In this document: piece after piece, positions 15,480 through 24,847 of the stretch
Position numbering within the stretch: the stretch's first letter is position 1
Layout of the letters: every line of letters starts with the position of its first letter
Source of the DNA: Bacillota bacterium
GTDB lineage: Bacteria > Bacillota > Clostridia > Caldicoprobacterales > DTU083
DNA length: 64,000 nucleotides
Direction of reading: 5' to 3'
NCBI GenBank assembly: GCA_029549985.1
Contig: JAKPIB010000031.1
Coordinates: forward strand, 1-64,000
Made by a program: the position numbers and the translations under genes
The notes under the pieces: generated by a model
Databases searched by the model: none
What the model was told of the DNA's origin: nothing
Seen by the model: the letters and a program-made list of their open reading frames with translations, nothing else

Positions 15480-17849
15480 ATGAATATGGATGAGAGAACA
15501 CTAAAGGTAGTGGAGTATTATAAAATCATAGCTATGCTGGAGTCGTACGCCCAGTCGGAGATGGGCAAGGAAATAGTCCGCAGCTTAAGGCCTGTGGCGG
15601 ACAAGGAAAAGGTGGCAGAGCTGCTGGAGGAGACCTCAGAGGCCGAATCAATAATTGCCACTGAAGGCTATGGCTTTGTGTCATCATTTCCGGATATCAG
15701 GCTTCAGCTCAAGAAGGCGGCAATCGGTTCCGTCCTGACTCCGGGAGAGCTGCTGAAAGTCGCTCAGGTCCTGTCGCAGATCAGCAGTGTGACCAGACGG
15801 ATGAATGAGTACAAGCGCAGGCCTGATCTCAGGATAGTACCTGCCCTGGTAGGTGGAATGATGCCCCAGCCTGAGCTGCTTGGAAGCATCAACAGGTGTA
15901 TAGAGAGCGAGGATATCATCTCTGACAATGCCAGCCCTGCATTGGCTGACTTAAGAAGGCGGATCGCCCGGGCCAATGACCGCATACGGGAACGGCTGAA
16001 CAGCTTCCTGCACTCGCCACAGACGCTCAAATACCTGCAGGAGCCGATCGTGACCATACGCAATGACAGGTATGTCATACCTGTAAAACAGGAGTACCGG
16101 ACGAATGTCCCGGGGATAATCCATGACCAGTCTTCCAGCGGGGCTACCCTCTTCATCGAACCGGTCTCTGTGGTGGAAGCCAATAATGAGGTAAGGCAGC
16201 TGAAGCTCAAGGAAGAGGAGGAAATCAGGCGGATACTGGCTGAGCTGACAGCCCGGACCGCCCAGGTCGCAGATTCGATACTGGATTCTATGGAGATCAT
16301 GGCAAAGCTGGACTTTATCTTTGCCAAGGGAGCTTTCAGCCGGGCGCTCAGGGGTATATCCCCTAAACTAGCTGACAGTCCGTCCTTCAGGATAGTCAGA
16401 GGCAGGCACCCCTTGATAGACAAGGATGAGGTGGTGCCTGTATCCTTTGAGCTGGGTAAGGACTTCAATATCCTGGTGATTACAGGGCCCAACACCGGAG
16501 GGAAGACAGTCACCCTTAAGACTGCCGGCCTTTTTGTCCTGATGGCCCAGTCAGGTCTGCACCTGCCTGCTGATTTCGGCACTGAGATGGGGATTTTCTA
16601 CAATGTATTCGCAGATATCGGCGATGAGCAGAGCATAGAGCAGAGCCTGAGCACCTTTTCCTCCCACATGACCAATATAGTGCGCATCCTTGATGAAGCC
16701 GGGCCGGGAGACCTTGTGCTCTTTGACGAGCTGGGCGCGGGAACGGACCCGACTGAAGGAGCGGCCCTGGCCATGTCCATACTGGATTGGCTGAATGCAA
16801 GGGGCATCATGGCCATGGCCACTACCCACTACAGTGAGCTGAAGGTATATGCCCTGACCCGCGACGGTGTGGAAAATGCGTCCATGGAGTTCAACATAGA
16901 GACCCTTAAGCCGACTTACAGGCTGCTTACAGGCATACCGGGCAAAAGCAACGCCTTTGAGATATCCAGGCGACTGGGGCTTAACAGCCAGCTGATCGAA
17001 AATGCCAAGCAATACCTGAGCAAGGAGGACATCAGGTTTGAGGATGTCCTGCAGGGCATTGAGAAAAGCAGAGTGGAAGCCGAGCAGGAAAGGATAAAAG
17101 CCAGGGAATACCTGGAGGAGATCGACCGGTTGAAGGCCGAATACAAGGCAGCCCTGGAGAAGTTTGAGGAGAACAAGTCAAAGCTGCTGGATAAAGCCCG
17201 GGAAGAGGCCAGGAGCATAATACGGGATGCCCGGGCCCATGCGGAATCGATCATAGCCGAGCTGCGGGATGCCGCCCGAGAGCAGGACGCAAAGGAAATC
17301 AACAGGGCTATTGAGCTGTCTCGGAAAAAGCTCAAGGATACCCAGGAGGAGCTGGAACGGAAGCAGAAAATGCCGGGGCGGTCTTTGTCAAAGCCGCCAA
17401 AGGACCTGCAGCTTGGCGAGACCGTCCATATCGTCTCCCTGGACCAAAAGGGGCAGGTGCTGAGCCTTCCGGACGCCAATGGCAATGTTGCGGTGCAGGC
17501 AGGCATCATGAAGATAAATGTCCATATTTCAGACCTGCGGCGCACTGAGGAAGACAAGCCAAAGCAGCCCAAAACCGGCAGGGCGGTCAACCTGCGGATG
17601 CCCTCCATATCACCGGAGCTGGACTTAAGGGGGCAGAGCGCCGAGGATGCCATGCTCAATACCGACCGTTATCTGGATGAGGCCTTTTTGGCAGGCCTTA
17701 AGGAGGTCACTCTTATCCACGGCAAGGGGACCGGGGTCTTGCGAAATGCCATACAGCAGCTTTTAAGGAACCATCCCCATGTAGACTCCTTCAGGCTCGG
17801 AAAGTTCGGCGAAGGGGAGTCGGGGGTGACAGTGGTCGTACTGAAATAA
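15480..17849 (+). CDS. mutS2: MutS2 ATPase/endonuclease
   Basis: A 789-residue MutS paralogue lacking the mismatch-recognition domain. A helical lever/clamp occupies about 1-300. The ABC-type ATPase holds Walker A 'GPNTGGKT' from residue 336 and Walker B 'LVLFDELGAGTDPTEG'. A long coiled coil spans about 515-640, a KOW-like segment follows, and the C-terminal Smr nuclease domain is at about 705-789 ('LDLRGQSAEDAM', 'LIHGKGTGVLR'). The family has been linked to recombination control and, in B. subtilis, to rescue of collided ribosomes. The ATG lies 15 bases after the U32 stop with GGGAG between them, so the two genes are probably co-transcribed. Confidence 0.97.
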   Translation: MNMDERTLKVVEYYKIIAMLESYAQSEMGKEIVRSLRPVADKEKVAELLEETSEAESIIATEGYGFVSSFPDIRLQLKKAAIGSVLTPGELLKVAQVLSQISSVTRRMNEYKRRPDLRIVPALVGGMMPQPELLGSINRCIESEDIISDNASPALADLRRRIARANDRIRERLNSFLHSPQTLKYLQEPIVTIRNDRYVIPVKQEYRTNVPGIIHDQSSSGATLFIEPVSVVEANNEVRQLKLKEEEEIRRILAELTARTAQVADSILDSMEIMAKLDFIFAKGAFSRALRGISPKLADSPSFRIVRGRHPLIDKDEVVPVSFELGKDFNILVITGPNTGGKTVTLKTAGLFVLMAQSGLHLPADFGTEMGIFYNVFADIGDEQSIEQSLSTFSSHMTNIVRILDEAGPGDLVLFDELGAGTDPTEGAALAMSILDWLNARGIMAMATTHYSELKVYALTRDGVENASMEFNIETLKPTYRLLTGIPGKSNAFEISRRLGLNSQLIENAKQYLSKEDIRFEDVLQGIEKSRVEAEQERIKAREYLEEIDRLKAEYKAALEKFEENKSKLLDKAREEARSIIRDARAHAESIIAELRDAAREQDAKEINRAIELSRKKLKDTQEELERKQKMPGRSLSKPPKDLQLGETVHIVSLDQKGQVLSLPDANGNVAVQAGIMKINVHISDLRRTEEDKPKQPKTGRAVNLRMPSISPELDLRGQSAEDAMLNTDRYLDEAFLAGLKEVTLIHGKGTGVLRNAIQQLLRNHPHVDSFRLGKFGEGESGVTVVVLK

Positions 17850-17948
17850 AACTTGGGTCGGGATTGCCTGTATCAGGCAGGATAACATTTGCCGATATAG
17901 AATTATTTACATACGAACAAAACCTATATTGCAAAAGGAGGCTTTCTA

Positions 17949-19478
17949 ATGATCTATTTGCTAGGCGTAGATATAGGTACTTCAGGTACCAAGACCGTGC
18001 TGTTTGACGCAGAGGGCAATACGGTAGCTTCTGCCCTGTCCGAGTATCCCCTGTATCAGCCTCATATCGGTTGGGCGGAGCAGGATCCGGAGGACTGGTG
18101 GAGAGCTACTGTTGAGACTATCTCCAGCGTTATAAAGAAAAGCGGAGTGAATCCGTCCGACATAAAGGGCGTCGGCTTGTCAGGACAGATGCATGGCATG
18201 GTATTGCTCAACAAGGAAGGCAGGGTCCTGAGACCTTCGATCATCTGGTGCGATCAGAGGACGCAGGCGGAATGCGATCAGATCACCGAAATCGTCGGAA
18301 AGAAACGCCTGATCGAGATAACTGCCAACCCGGCCCTTACAGGATTCACTGCTTCCAAGGTCATGTGGGTCAAAAACCACCAGCCTGACGTGTTCAATCA
18401 GATATACAAGATACTTCTGCCAAAGGATTATGTAAGGTACAGGCTGACCGGCGTGTTTGCAACCGAGGTGTCTGATGCGAGCGGCACCCAGTTCCTGGAT
18501 GTGCCAAAACGCAGATGGAGCGAAGAACTGCTCAACCTGCTGGGCATAGATCCCGCATGGATGCCGGAAGTCTACGAATCCCAAGAGGTCAGCGGTACAG
18601 TGAGCAGTGAGGCAGCAAGGCTGACCGGCCTCAGCGAAGGGACTCCCGTGGTAGGCGGAGGCGGAGACCAGGCAGCCGGCGCTGTTGGCAACGGTATCGT
18701 GAGACAGGGAGTGATCTCTTCCACCATAGGCACATCCGGTGTTGTGTTTGCCCATATGGACGACATTAGCATCGATCCGGAGGGCAGGGTACATACCTTC
18801 TGCCACGCTGTGCCTGACAAGTGGCATGTGATGGGAGTCACCCAGGGGGCCGGCCTGTCATTGCAATGGCTGCGCAACAACTTCGGCGGTATGGAAAAGG
18901 ATCTGGCCGCCCATATGGATATAGATCCCTACCAGCTCATGGACAAACAGGCAGAGAAAGCAAAGCCGGGATGCGATGGCCTGATTTATCTGCCATATCT
19001 GATGGGCGAAAGGACACCTCATCTCGATCCCTGTGCCAGAGGCGTTTTCTTCGGTCTGACCGCAAGCCATGGGCGCCGGGAGATGATCAGGGCGGTCATG
19101 GAAGGCGTTGCATACAGCCTGAGAGACTGCCTGGAGATCATAAGAGGTATGGACGTGTCCATAACTGAAGTGAGGGCCTCGGGGGGCGGCGGCAGGAGCC
19201 CGTTGTGGAGGCAGATGCAGGCCGACATATTCAACAACCCGATCGCTACGATAAATTCCGCAGAAGGGCCGGCGCTTGGAGCTGCACTGCTTGCCGGAGT
19301 CGGAGCAGGAGTCTACAAGAGCGTTGTTGAGGCCTGCGATACAGCGATCAAGGTAGTGAGCGTACAGGAGCCCATAAAGGAGAATGTGCCCGTATATGAT
19401 AAGTACTATGAGATATACGGAGAATTGTACAGGGCATTGAAGGACAGCTTCAGGAAGGTAGCAGGCATCACCAGATAG
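17949..19478 (+). CDS. xylB: Xylulokinase (FGGY family)
   Basis: A 509-residue carbohydrate kinase. The N-domain nucleotide/sugar fold begins 'YLLGVDIGTSGTKTVLFD'. 'GWAEQDPEDWW', 'GLSGQMHGMVLL' and 'IIWCDQRT' are typical of xylulokinase and contact D-xylulose. The C-domain shows 'VGGGGDQAAGAVGNGIV' and 'RASGGGGRSPLWRQMQADI' for ATP binding. It phosphorylates xylulose for the pentose phosphate pathway. No xylA, transporter or xyl regulator is adjacent, so it stands alone. A good AAAGGAGG site precedes the ATG. Related FGGY kinases differ in substrate, so D-xylulose is the likely but not proven substrate. Confidence 0.92.
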   Translation: MIYLLGVDIGTSGTKTVLFDAEGNTVASALSEYPLYQPHIGWAEQDPEDWWRATVETISSVIKKSGVNPSDIKGVGLSGQMHGMVLLNKEGRVLRPSIIWCDQRTQAECDQITEIVGKKRLIEITANPALTGFTASKVMWVKNHQPDVFNQIYKILLPKDYVRYRLTGVFATEVSDASGTQFLDVPKRRWSEELLNLLGIDPAWMPEVYESQEVSGTVSSEAARLTGLSEGTPVVGGGGDQAAGAVGNGIVRQGVISSTIGTSGVVFAHMDDISIDPEGRVHTFCHAVPDKWHVMGVTQGAGLSLQWLRNNFGGMEKDLAAHMDIDPYQLMDKQAEKAKPGCDGLIYLPYLMGERTPHLDPCARGVFFGLTASHGRREMIRAVMEGVAYSLRDCLEIIRGMDVSITEVRASGGGGRSPLWRQMQADIFNNPIATINSAEGPALGAALLAGVGAGVYKSVVEACDTAIKVVSVQEPIKENVPVYDKYYEIYGELYRALKDSFRKVAGITR

Positions 19479-19487
19479 AGTTTTACA

Positions 19488-19530
19488 AAGGACATGCCAT
19501 ATTCAGCGACAAGAAGAAGGGCATGTCCTT
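19488..19530 (+). terminator. Inverted repeat after xylB
   Basis: AAGGACATGCC at 19488-19498 and GGCATGTCCTT at 19520-19530 are perfect 11-base arms around a 21-base loop. No T-run follows, so it may stabilise the 3' end and not terminate strongly. Confidence 0.55.
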
Positions 19531-19567
19531 ATATGTTAAATCCGCATGCAGCAGGGGGATGAGCTGA

Positions 19568-20251
19568 ATGAATGGTTACAGGATACTGGTAGTGGATGAC
19601 GACTACAACATAGCCCAGCTGGTCAAGCTATACCTTGAAAAGGAGGGCTTTACGGTCGAAACACAGTCAAATGGCCAGGAGGCCGTGAAAGCCTTCAAGT
19701 CAAATCCGCCGAACCTCGTAGTGCTTGACATCATGCTGCCCGGCATGGACGGCTGGGAGGTCTGCAAGGAGATAAGGAAAATAAGCGATATACCGATCAT
19801 CATGCTCACAGCCAAGGGGGAGACCTTTGACAAGATACTGGGCCTGGAGTTGGGTGCCGACGACTATGTCGTAAAGCCCTTTGATCCTAAAGAGCTTACA
19901 GCCCGCGTCAAAGCAGTGCTTAGAAGGCACAAGGGCTTATCAGGGGACACCAGGCAGGTAGCCTATCCCAACCTGGTCGTAGACATATCGAACTATACAG
20001 TTACCTATCATACGAAAGTCATGGAGCTGCCGCCAAAGGAGCTGGAACTTTTATACTTTCTTGCATCCAATCCCAACAAGGTCTTTACGCGGGAACAACT
20101 GCTGGAACAGGTATGGGGATTTGATTTTTTCGGCGATTCCCGTACAGTGGATGTACACATAAAGCGCCTGCGAGAGAAGTTCAACAATGAAAACGACACA
20201 TGGCGCATCAAAACCGTCTGGTCCGTCGGGTATAAGTTCGAGGTGAAATAG
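19568..20251 (+). CDS. OmpR-family response regulator
   Basis: A 227-residue two-domain regulator. The receiver domain (about 1-120) has the acidic pocket D10-D12, phospho-acceptor D54 in 'VVLDIMLPGMDGWEV', a conserved Thr/Lys switch in 'IIMLTAKGE' and 'GADDYVVKPFDPKEL'. A winged-helix DNA-binding domain follows (about 130-227, 'LPPKELELLYFLASNPNKVFTREQLLEQVWG', 'RTVDVHIKRLREK'). It is adjacent without a gap to a sensor kinase and 5' of an htrA gene, an arrangement that suggests envelope-stress control similar in logic to CssRS-HtrA. That target is inferred from neighbourhood only. Confidence 0.95.
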   Translation: MNGYRILVVDDDYNIAQLVKLYLEKEGFTVETQSNGQEAVKAFKSNPPNLVVLDIMLPGMDGWEVCKEIRKISDIPIIMLTAKGETFDKILGLELGADDYVVKPFDPKELTARVKAVLRRHKGLSGDTRQVAYPNLVVDISNYTVTYHTKVMELPPKELELLYFLASNPNKVFTREQLLEQVWGFDFFGDSRTVDVHIKRLREKFNNENDTWRIKTVWSVGYKFEVK

Positions 20252-21676
20252 ATGTTTCGTTCCCTGTATGTGAAGCTGATGGTGACCTATTCGATCATCC
20301 TGATCGCCACCCTCATAGTGCTTGGCTTACTGCTGTCCTCCTTTTTCCAAAACAGCATACTGGATAAGCGTAAGCAGGAGCTTGAACGGGAAGGGAATGC
20401 GCTGGCACCCTATTTTGAGTTCTTTTCCTATGGGCTGATCGACGTGAAGACCCTGGAAGGCCAGTTCAAGGTTATAGACAGATTCCTCAATGTAAGCATA
20501 TGGATGACTGATACCACCGGCCTCATATATTATGTCTATCCTGAGTCGGAGGCAATGATATGGAGAAATCACAGGCTCAATGATGAGGTGCTCAAGCCGG
20601 TGCTCGATGGAGAGACCCTGACCCTCACGGGTAACTTCGGAGATCGTTTTTCCATACCCGTGCTGACCGTAGGGATGCCCATCAGGCTGAACAACCGGAT
20701 AATAGGCACTATTTTCATGCATTCCCCGGTACAGGAGGTAAACAGGACCCTGAGGGACACCTACAGGAGCATTTGGAGGTCTGCTTTCTTTTCGTCCATT
20801 CTGTCCATGCTCCTGCTATACTATGTATCAAGGAGGATCTCAAAGCCTCTTACCGAGATGAACACGATCTCCCGGGAGATCGCCTCGGGCAATTTCAAGC
20901 GGCGGGTCAAGGTGACTACTGAGGACGAGGTCGGCCAGCTTGGGGTGAACTTCAATGCCATGGCCGACTCACTGGAGAGCCTCGAGCAGATGCGTAGGAG
21001 CTTTGTCGCAAACGTATCCCATGAGCTGCGTTCTCCCCTCACTTCAATGAAGGGCTATATCCAGGGCATACTCGATAAAACGATCAAGCCTGAGGAGCAG
21101 GATAAATACCTTCGGGTCGTGCTCGATGAGACCGAGAGGATGAACCGGCTCATAAATGGTTTGCTGGATCTTGCCCAGGTCGAGTCGGGGCAGTTCTCCA
21201 TAGATATAAAGGTGTTCGACATAAATGAGAAGATTCGCAGGATACTCATTGCCCACGAGGAAAGGATCAGCGAAAGCAATATGGAGGTAGAGGTGAAGTT
21301 CGGGGAGGATGTATTGTCCGTAGAAGCGGATCCGGACAGGATCCAGCAGGTAGTCATCAACCTTCTGGACAATGCCATCAAGTTCAACAGACCGGGCGGG
21401 ACCATCTCCATAGAGACATGGAGGCACAAGGAGCTCGCTTTTGTCAGGATAGCTGATCAGGGGCAGGGGATCCCAAAGGAGGAGATAGCTCATATCTGGG
21501 AACCCTTTTATCAGGTTGACAAGTCCAGAAGCAGCAGGAAGGTAGGAACCGGATTGGGGCTTTCGATAGTCAAAAAGATAATTGATGCCCACAGCCAGCA
21601 AATCTGGGTCAACAGTACGCCGGGAGCCGGCACAGCCTTCGTGTTCTCGCTCAAAGCGGTAAAAAGCAGGCAATAA
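20252..21676 (+). CDS. Membrane sensor histidine kinase
   Basis: A 474-residue kinase whose ATG follows the regulator stop codon with no gap. Layout: membrane helix at about 8-29; extracytoplasmic sensor segment about 30-165 (a mixed alpha/beta region with 'RLNDEVLKPVLDGET'); second helix about 170-190; HAMP ('RRISKPLTEMNTISREIASGNFKRRV'); HisKA with H257 in 'VSHELRSPLTSMKGY'; and HATPase with N-box 'VVINLLDNAIKFNR', G1 'IADQGQGIP' and 'GTGLGLSIVKKI'. It should phosphorylate the upstream regulator. The signal is unknown. Confidence 0.95.
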   Translation: MFRSLYVKLMVTYSIILIATLIVLGLLLSSFFQNSILDKRKQELEREGNALAPYFEFFSYGLIDVKTLEGQFKVIDRFLNVSIWMTDTTGLIYYVYPESEAMIWRNHRLNDEVLKPVLDGETLTLTGNFGDRFSIPVLTVGMPIRLNNRIIGTIFMHSPVQEVNRTLRDTYRSIWRSAFFSSILSMLLLYYVSRRISKPLTEMNTISREIASGNFKRRVKVTTEDEVGQLGVNFNAMADSLESLEQMRRSFVANVSHELRSPLTSMKGYIQGILDKTIKPEEQDKYLRVVLDETERMNRLINGLLDLAQVESGQFSIDIKVFDINEKIRRILIAHEERISESNMEVEVKFGEDVLSVEADPDRIQQVVINLLDNAIKFNRPGGTISIETWRHKELAFVRIADQGQGIPKEEIAHIWEPFYQVDKSRSSRKVGTGLGLSIVKKIIDAHSQQIWVNSTPGAGTAFVFSLKAVKSRQ

Positions 21677-21769
21677 CTGCATATTTGTTTACAACCTGTT
21701 CATATTTTATTAAAAATCCTGGGCTATAATCAAACTAAAGCAAAAATATGCAGTGGAGGTGCGATCGAT

Positions 21770-22975
21770 ATGCAGGATTTCTATGAATTTGATGAGGAAA
21801 GGTATCATAAGAGAACCAGTTTGAGGATCTATATCGCTGTAGCTCTGATATTCGCCATATTGGGCGGCACGATAGCATATGCGCTTACAACAACCTTTGG
21901 CAAGGCTCAGACCGGCCCGCTCAATCAATATGAGACCAGCAACCGTAACAATACGAACGATTCCAATGATGACCCGGTCCAGATCGGATTTGCCGGTGAC
22001 CTGCTGATAGATGAGAAAAACCCGGTAGTCGATATTGCCAAAAAGGTTGAACCTGCAGTAGTAGGCATAACATCAACGATAGAAGTCACCATACCGGACT
22101 TCTTCTTCAACATCCAGCGCAAACAGGAGACCGAAGGCTACGGCTCGGGCATCATCATCAGCGAGGAAGGCTACATCCTGACCAATAACCATGTGGTTGC
22201 AGGCGCAAAGAAGCTGTATGTAGTGCTCTCAAGCGGGGACACGGTTGAGGCCAGGCTCGTAGGTGCCGACCCCCATACCGATATAGCAGTCATCAAAATC
22301 GAGCACGATAATCTGACTGTAGCAAAGATCGGAGATTCGACCAAGACTCAAAAGGGCGAGTTTGTGGTCACGATAGGCAATCCCCTGTCCGGCCATGCTC
22401 TGGCGGGCACGATAAACTTTGGCATAATCAGTGCAGTCGACAGGGAACTTAAGGTGGAGAACAAGGTCATGAAGCTCCTGCAGACAGATGCAGCCATAAA
22501 TCGGGGCAACAGCGGCGGTGCCCTTGTCAACATGAAGGGCGAAGTGATCGGAATGAACACAGCAAAAATCGCCGGTGAATCAGTCGAAGGCCTTGGATTC
22601 GCAATACCGTCCGATGTGTTTGTACCGATAGCCCAGGAGCTTATCAAAAACGGCAAGGTCACCAGAGAAGCCCAACCCTGGCTGGGTATAATCAACCCGC
22701 TGGCGATCGATGAGAACATGTCCAGGGAATATGGCTATCCCGTAGGCGTACTGGTAAGAGAGGTCTATGAGGGAGGTCCGGCCTATGAAGCCGGAGTCAA
22801 GCCTGGCGACGTCATCATCGGTTACAACAACAAGACCATACGTACCCTGGATGAGCTCAAGTCCGCCATTTCGCAAAACAAGGTAGGAGATGTCGTTGAT
22901 GTGAAGCTCTGGAGGAACGGAAATGAGTTTGTACTGAAAATAAAGCTGGGTGATATCAGCGTATTTGAACAATAG
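21770..22975 (+). CDS. HtrA/DegP-family serine protease
   Basis: A 401-residue membrane-anchored protease. It has one N-terminal membrane helix (about 21-46) with the catalytic domain outside. The triad is visible as H141 ('TNNHVVAG'), D171 ('HTDIAVIKI') and S248 ('NRGNSGGALVN'). A single PDZ domain follows (about 300-390, 'GVLVREVYEGGPAYEAGVKPGDVIIGYNNKTI'). It degrades or refolds damaged envelope proteins. TATAAT at 21725-21730 is a clear -10 but has only a weak -35 (ATATTT). The position directly after a two-component system suggests control by it. The gene ends at a strong two-way terminator shared with the opposite gene. Confidence 0.95.
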   Translation: MQDFYEFDEERYHKRTSLRIYIAVALIFAILGGTIAYALTTTFGKAQTGPLNQYETSNRNNTNDSNDDPVQIGFAGDLLIDEKNPVVDIAKKVEPAVVGITSTIEVTIPDFFFNIQRKQETEGYGSGIIISEEGYILTNNHVVAGAKKLYVVLSSGDTVEARLVGADPHTDIAVIKIEHDNLTVAKIGDSTKTQKGEFVVTIGNPLSGHALAGTINFGIISAVDRELKVENKVMKLLQTDAAINRGNSGGALVNMKGEVIGMNTAKIAGESVEGLGFAIPSDVFVPIAQELIKNGKVTREAQPWLGIINPLAIDENMSREYGYPVGVLVREVYEGGPAYEAGVKPGDVIIGYNNKTIRTLDELKSAISQNKVGDVVDVKLWRNGNEFVLKIKLGDISVFEQ

Positions 22976-23006
22976 CCTTCCGGTATTAGCCGGAAGGCTA
23001 TTTTTG
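22973..23006. terminator. Terminator between convergent genes
   Basis: TAGCCTTCCGG, 6-base loop, CCGGAAGGCTA, TTTTTG. The stem begins at the htrA stop codon. It can act for htrA, and possibly for the opposite gene whose stop is at 23024. Confidence 0.9.
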
Positions 23007-23023
23007 TGCTGCGAAAGATTGCT

Positions 23024-24607
23024 TTAGTTGCTGCGATAGAGGTACTTGGCCAGGATGTAGGGGATACCGTCCTTGTTGCCCCATCGGTTGCCGAAAACCC
23101 TGACCTTTTGTCCGACAGTAAAGCTGTGTGTTCCAAAAAATTCGACATGTATCAGCTTCTCGTTACTATCCGTGCCCGTATTTACGATCAGGATATTCTT
23201 GGTCCCCGTTGAGTCCAGCTTCTTTATAACTCCGGTAAATACGAAGGACTGGCCGTTGTGCAGGTTTTCATTGCCTTTTAGCCTTTCATATTCGGGAGCC
23301 CAGGCTGACCGGGTATATGTTGCCTCATCCACAGTCCTGTCTATGACCAGCTCTAGCACCGAATCCTCCTTGCCTTCTACCCGGGCTGTCAGTACCAAGG
23401 GTGTATAACCCGATCTGGTTGCCCTGACATGGAGAACGAAATTGCCGGTGTCCGGATCCACAGCCGGTTCTTCCCTGGTCGGCAGACTTGATGAGAGGAC
23501 TGCTTGTGGGTCTGTTGTACCGGTTATCTCCACCCATTCCTCGGCCGATGTGATAGGTATGGTCTGGTAGATGGCCAGGGGGATCTCCATTTGCCTGCGC
23601 TTCAAGGTGATCGTTTTTTCGTTGTCAGCATACCCTGGGTAGACTACCCTTAGGGTATAAGTCAGCTCAGGCAGGTCAGGCACCTCAAGCGGTACGGTCA
23701 GATTGCCGTCTTCGTCGACCATATGTGAATAGCTGTTGTCATCGATAAAGACTTCAGAACCCGGCTTGACCTTGATTATCAGCTTGTAATTGTATGCGTC
23801 AACAACAGCCTCGCTGTCAGCAGGCTGGATCATCGTTAGCGGGGCATATGCCACCGGCATTTTCAGCGTTATCTTGTCGAACCTGTCCTTATACCCATCT
23901 GACCGCACCTTGATATTTAACGTGATGTTGAAATGGCCGTCCACTATATCGTGATCCTGGCTCAGAAAGTCAGTGCTTAGGAGTATTAGCTCAGCCTTGC
24001 CGTTCACTACGGGCAGCTCATAGCTCAGATCCTGCTCCAGGTCTCCGGTGACTATGATCCTGCTGCCTTTGGTGGAATAGAAGGTGATCTTTTTTCCGTT
24101 TTCGCCATCCTGGATGATATCCTCTATATCATAAGTCAGATCCAGGCTGTTGGAAACCGGCGGCTGACCTTTCCTGCCCCACAACTCGGTATAACCGACA
24201 TAGATGAGCAGGCAGGTCAGTACGCACAGCATTATTACAAGGCTGGCTTTCAAGAGCTTCTGGGCTCCGTGGCCCTTTTTGGAAGCGGCTTTCTTGTAGC
24301 GGCGCAGGGGCAGGGTCTCCTGAAGGTCAAAAGGATCATCTGCAGTTTTGGACTCGTCTGTGTCATCATATGAAAAGTCGAAGGCAGCTGAGCCTAAATT
24401 GCTGAAGAAGGTATCTTCATCGATCTTTTTGGTTCCTTCACCTTCATCAAGGTCTGTATTGAAGAAATCCTGGAATGATTCCAGCTCATTTTCCGGATTT
24501 TCATGTTCGCCCTGGGGTTGCTGTTCGTCTGTGACCAGACAGGTCCCGCAAAGGAAGCAATAGCGATGATAATAGTTGTTCTTTGTTCCGCAGTTTGGGC
24601 AGTACAT
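23024..24607 (-). CDS. Zinc-ribbon membrane protein with beta-domain repeats and a C-terminal OB-like domain
   Basis: A 527-residue protein on the minus strand. The N-terminus is a treble-clef zinc ribbon: C3-x2-C6-x10-C17-x2-C20. An acidic linker (about 28-100) and a basic stretch (KKAASKKGHG) lead to one membrane helix (about 118-140). The remaining 385 residues, presumably outside, hold several beta-rich segments. One is PEGA-like ('YNYKLIIKVKPGSEVFIDDNSYSH', about 265-310). The C-terminal about 70 residues resemble an OB fold ('FVFTGVIKKLDSTGTKNILIVNTG', 'HSFTVGQKVRVFGN'). The architecture recalls TcaA/YvbJ-like zinc-ribbon membrane proteins, but I cannot name a family. AAGGGGGG precedes the ATG. 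Function unknown. Confidence 0.8.
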   Translation of the reverse strand: MYCPNCGTKNNYYHRYCFLCGTCLVTDEQQPQGEHENPENELESFQDFFNTDLDEGEGTKKIDEDTFFSNLGSAAFDFSYDDTDESKTADDPFDLQETLPLRRYKKAASKKGHGAQKLLKASLVIMLCVLTCLLIYVGYTELWGRKGQPPVSNSLDLTYDIEDIIQDGENGKKITFYSTKGSRIIVTGDLEQDLSYELPVVNGKAELILLSTDFLSQDHDIVDGHFNITLNIKVRSDGYKDRFDKITLKMPVAYAPLTMIQPADSEAVVDAYNYKLIIKVKPGSEVFIDDNSYSHMVDEDGNLTVPLEVPDLPELTYTLRVVYPGYADNEKTITLKRRQMEIPLAIYQTIPITSAEEWVEITGTTDPQAVLSSSLPTREEPAVDPDTGNFVLHVRATRSGYTPLVLTARVEGKEDSVLELVIDRTVDEATYTRSAWAPEYERLKGNENLHNGQSFVFTGVIKKLDSTGTKNILIVNTGTDSNEKLIHVEFFGTHSFTVGQKVRVFGNRWGNKDGIPYILAKYLYRSN

Positions 24608-24847
24608 GTCTGAAGCCCCCCTTTACAGATAAGATAAGCATACTTCAGCCTAAGCCTGTCATCGATACTTTAGTTATGTAAATTCGTTAAGCTTAAACTG
24701 AAATCCTGCTTAATTCTGCAATTATCAACAATGTTTTTAATTATTTTTAGGCCGCAGGGTTACGCTTGTTTCAAAATCATGTTACAATAATAGTTGAATC
24801 ACAAAAGCCAGATACTCTGGCTGAAGTAAAGGGAGCGTGACCACAAG
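24608..24847. other. Divergent intergenic region
   Basis: About 240 AT-rich bases between two divergent genes, so it should hold both promoters. For the plus-strand gene, TACAAT at 24783-24788 with TTACGC 17 bases upstream is a weak candidate. No ORF with a proper start and no RNA structure was evident. Confidence 0.4.

Noticed and set aside
17949-19478. Xylose utilisation operon
   Set aside because: Only the kinase is present; no isomerase, transporter or regulator lies near, so an operon cannot be claimed.
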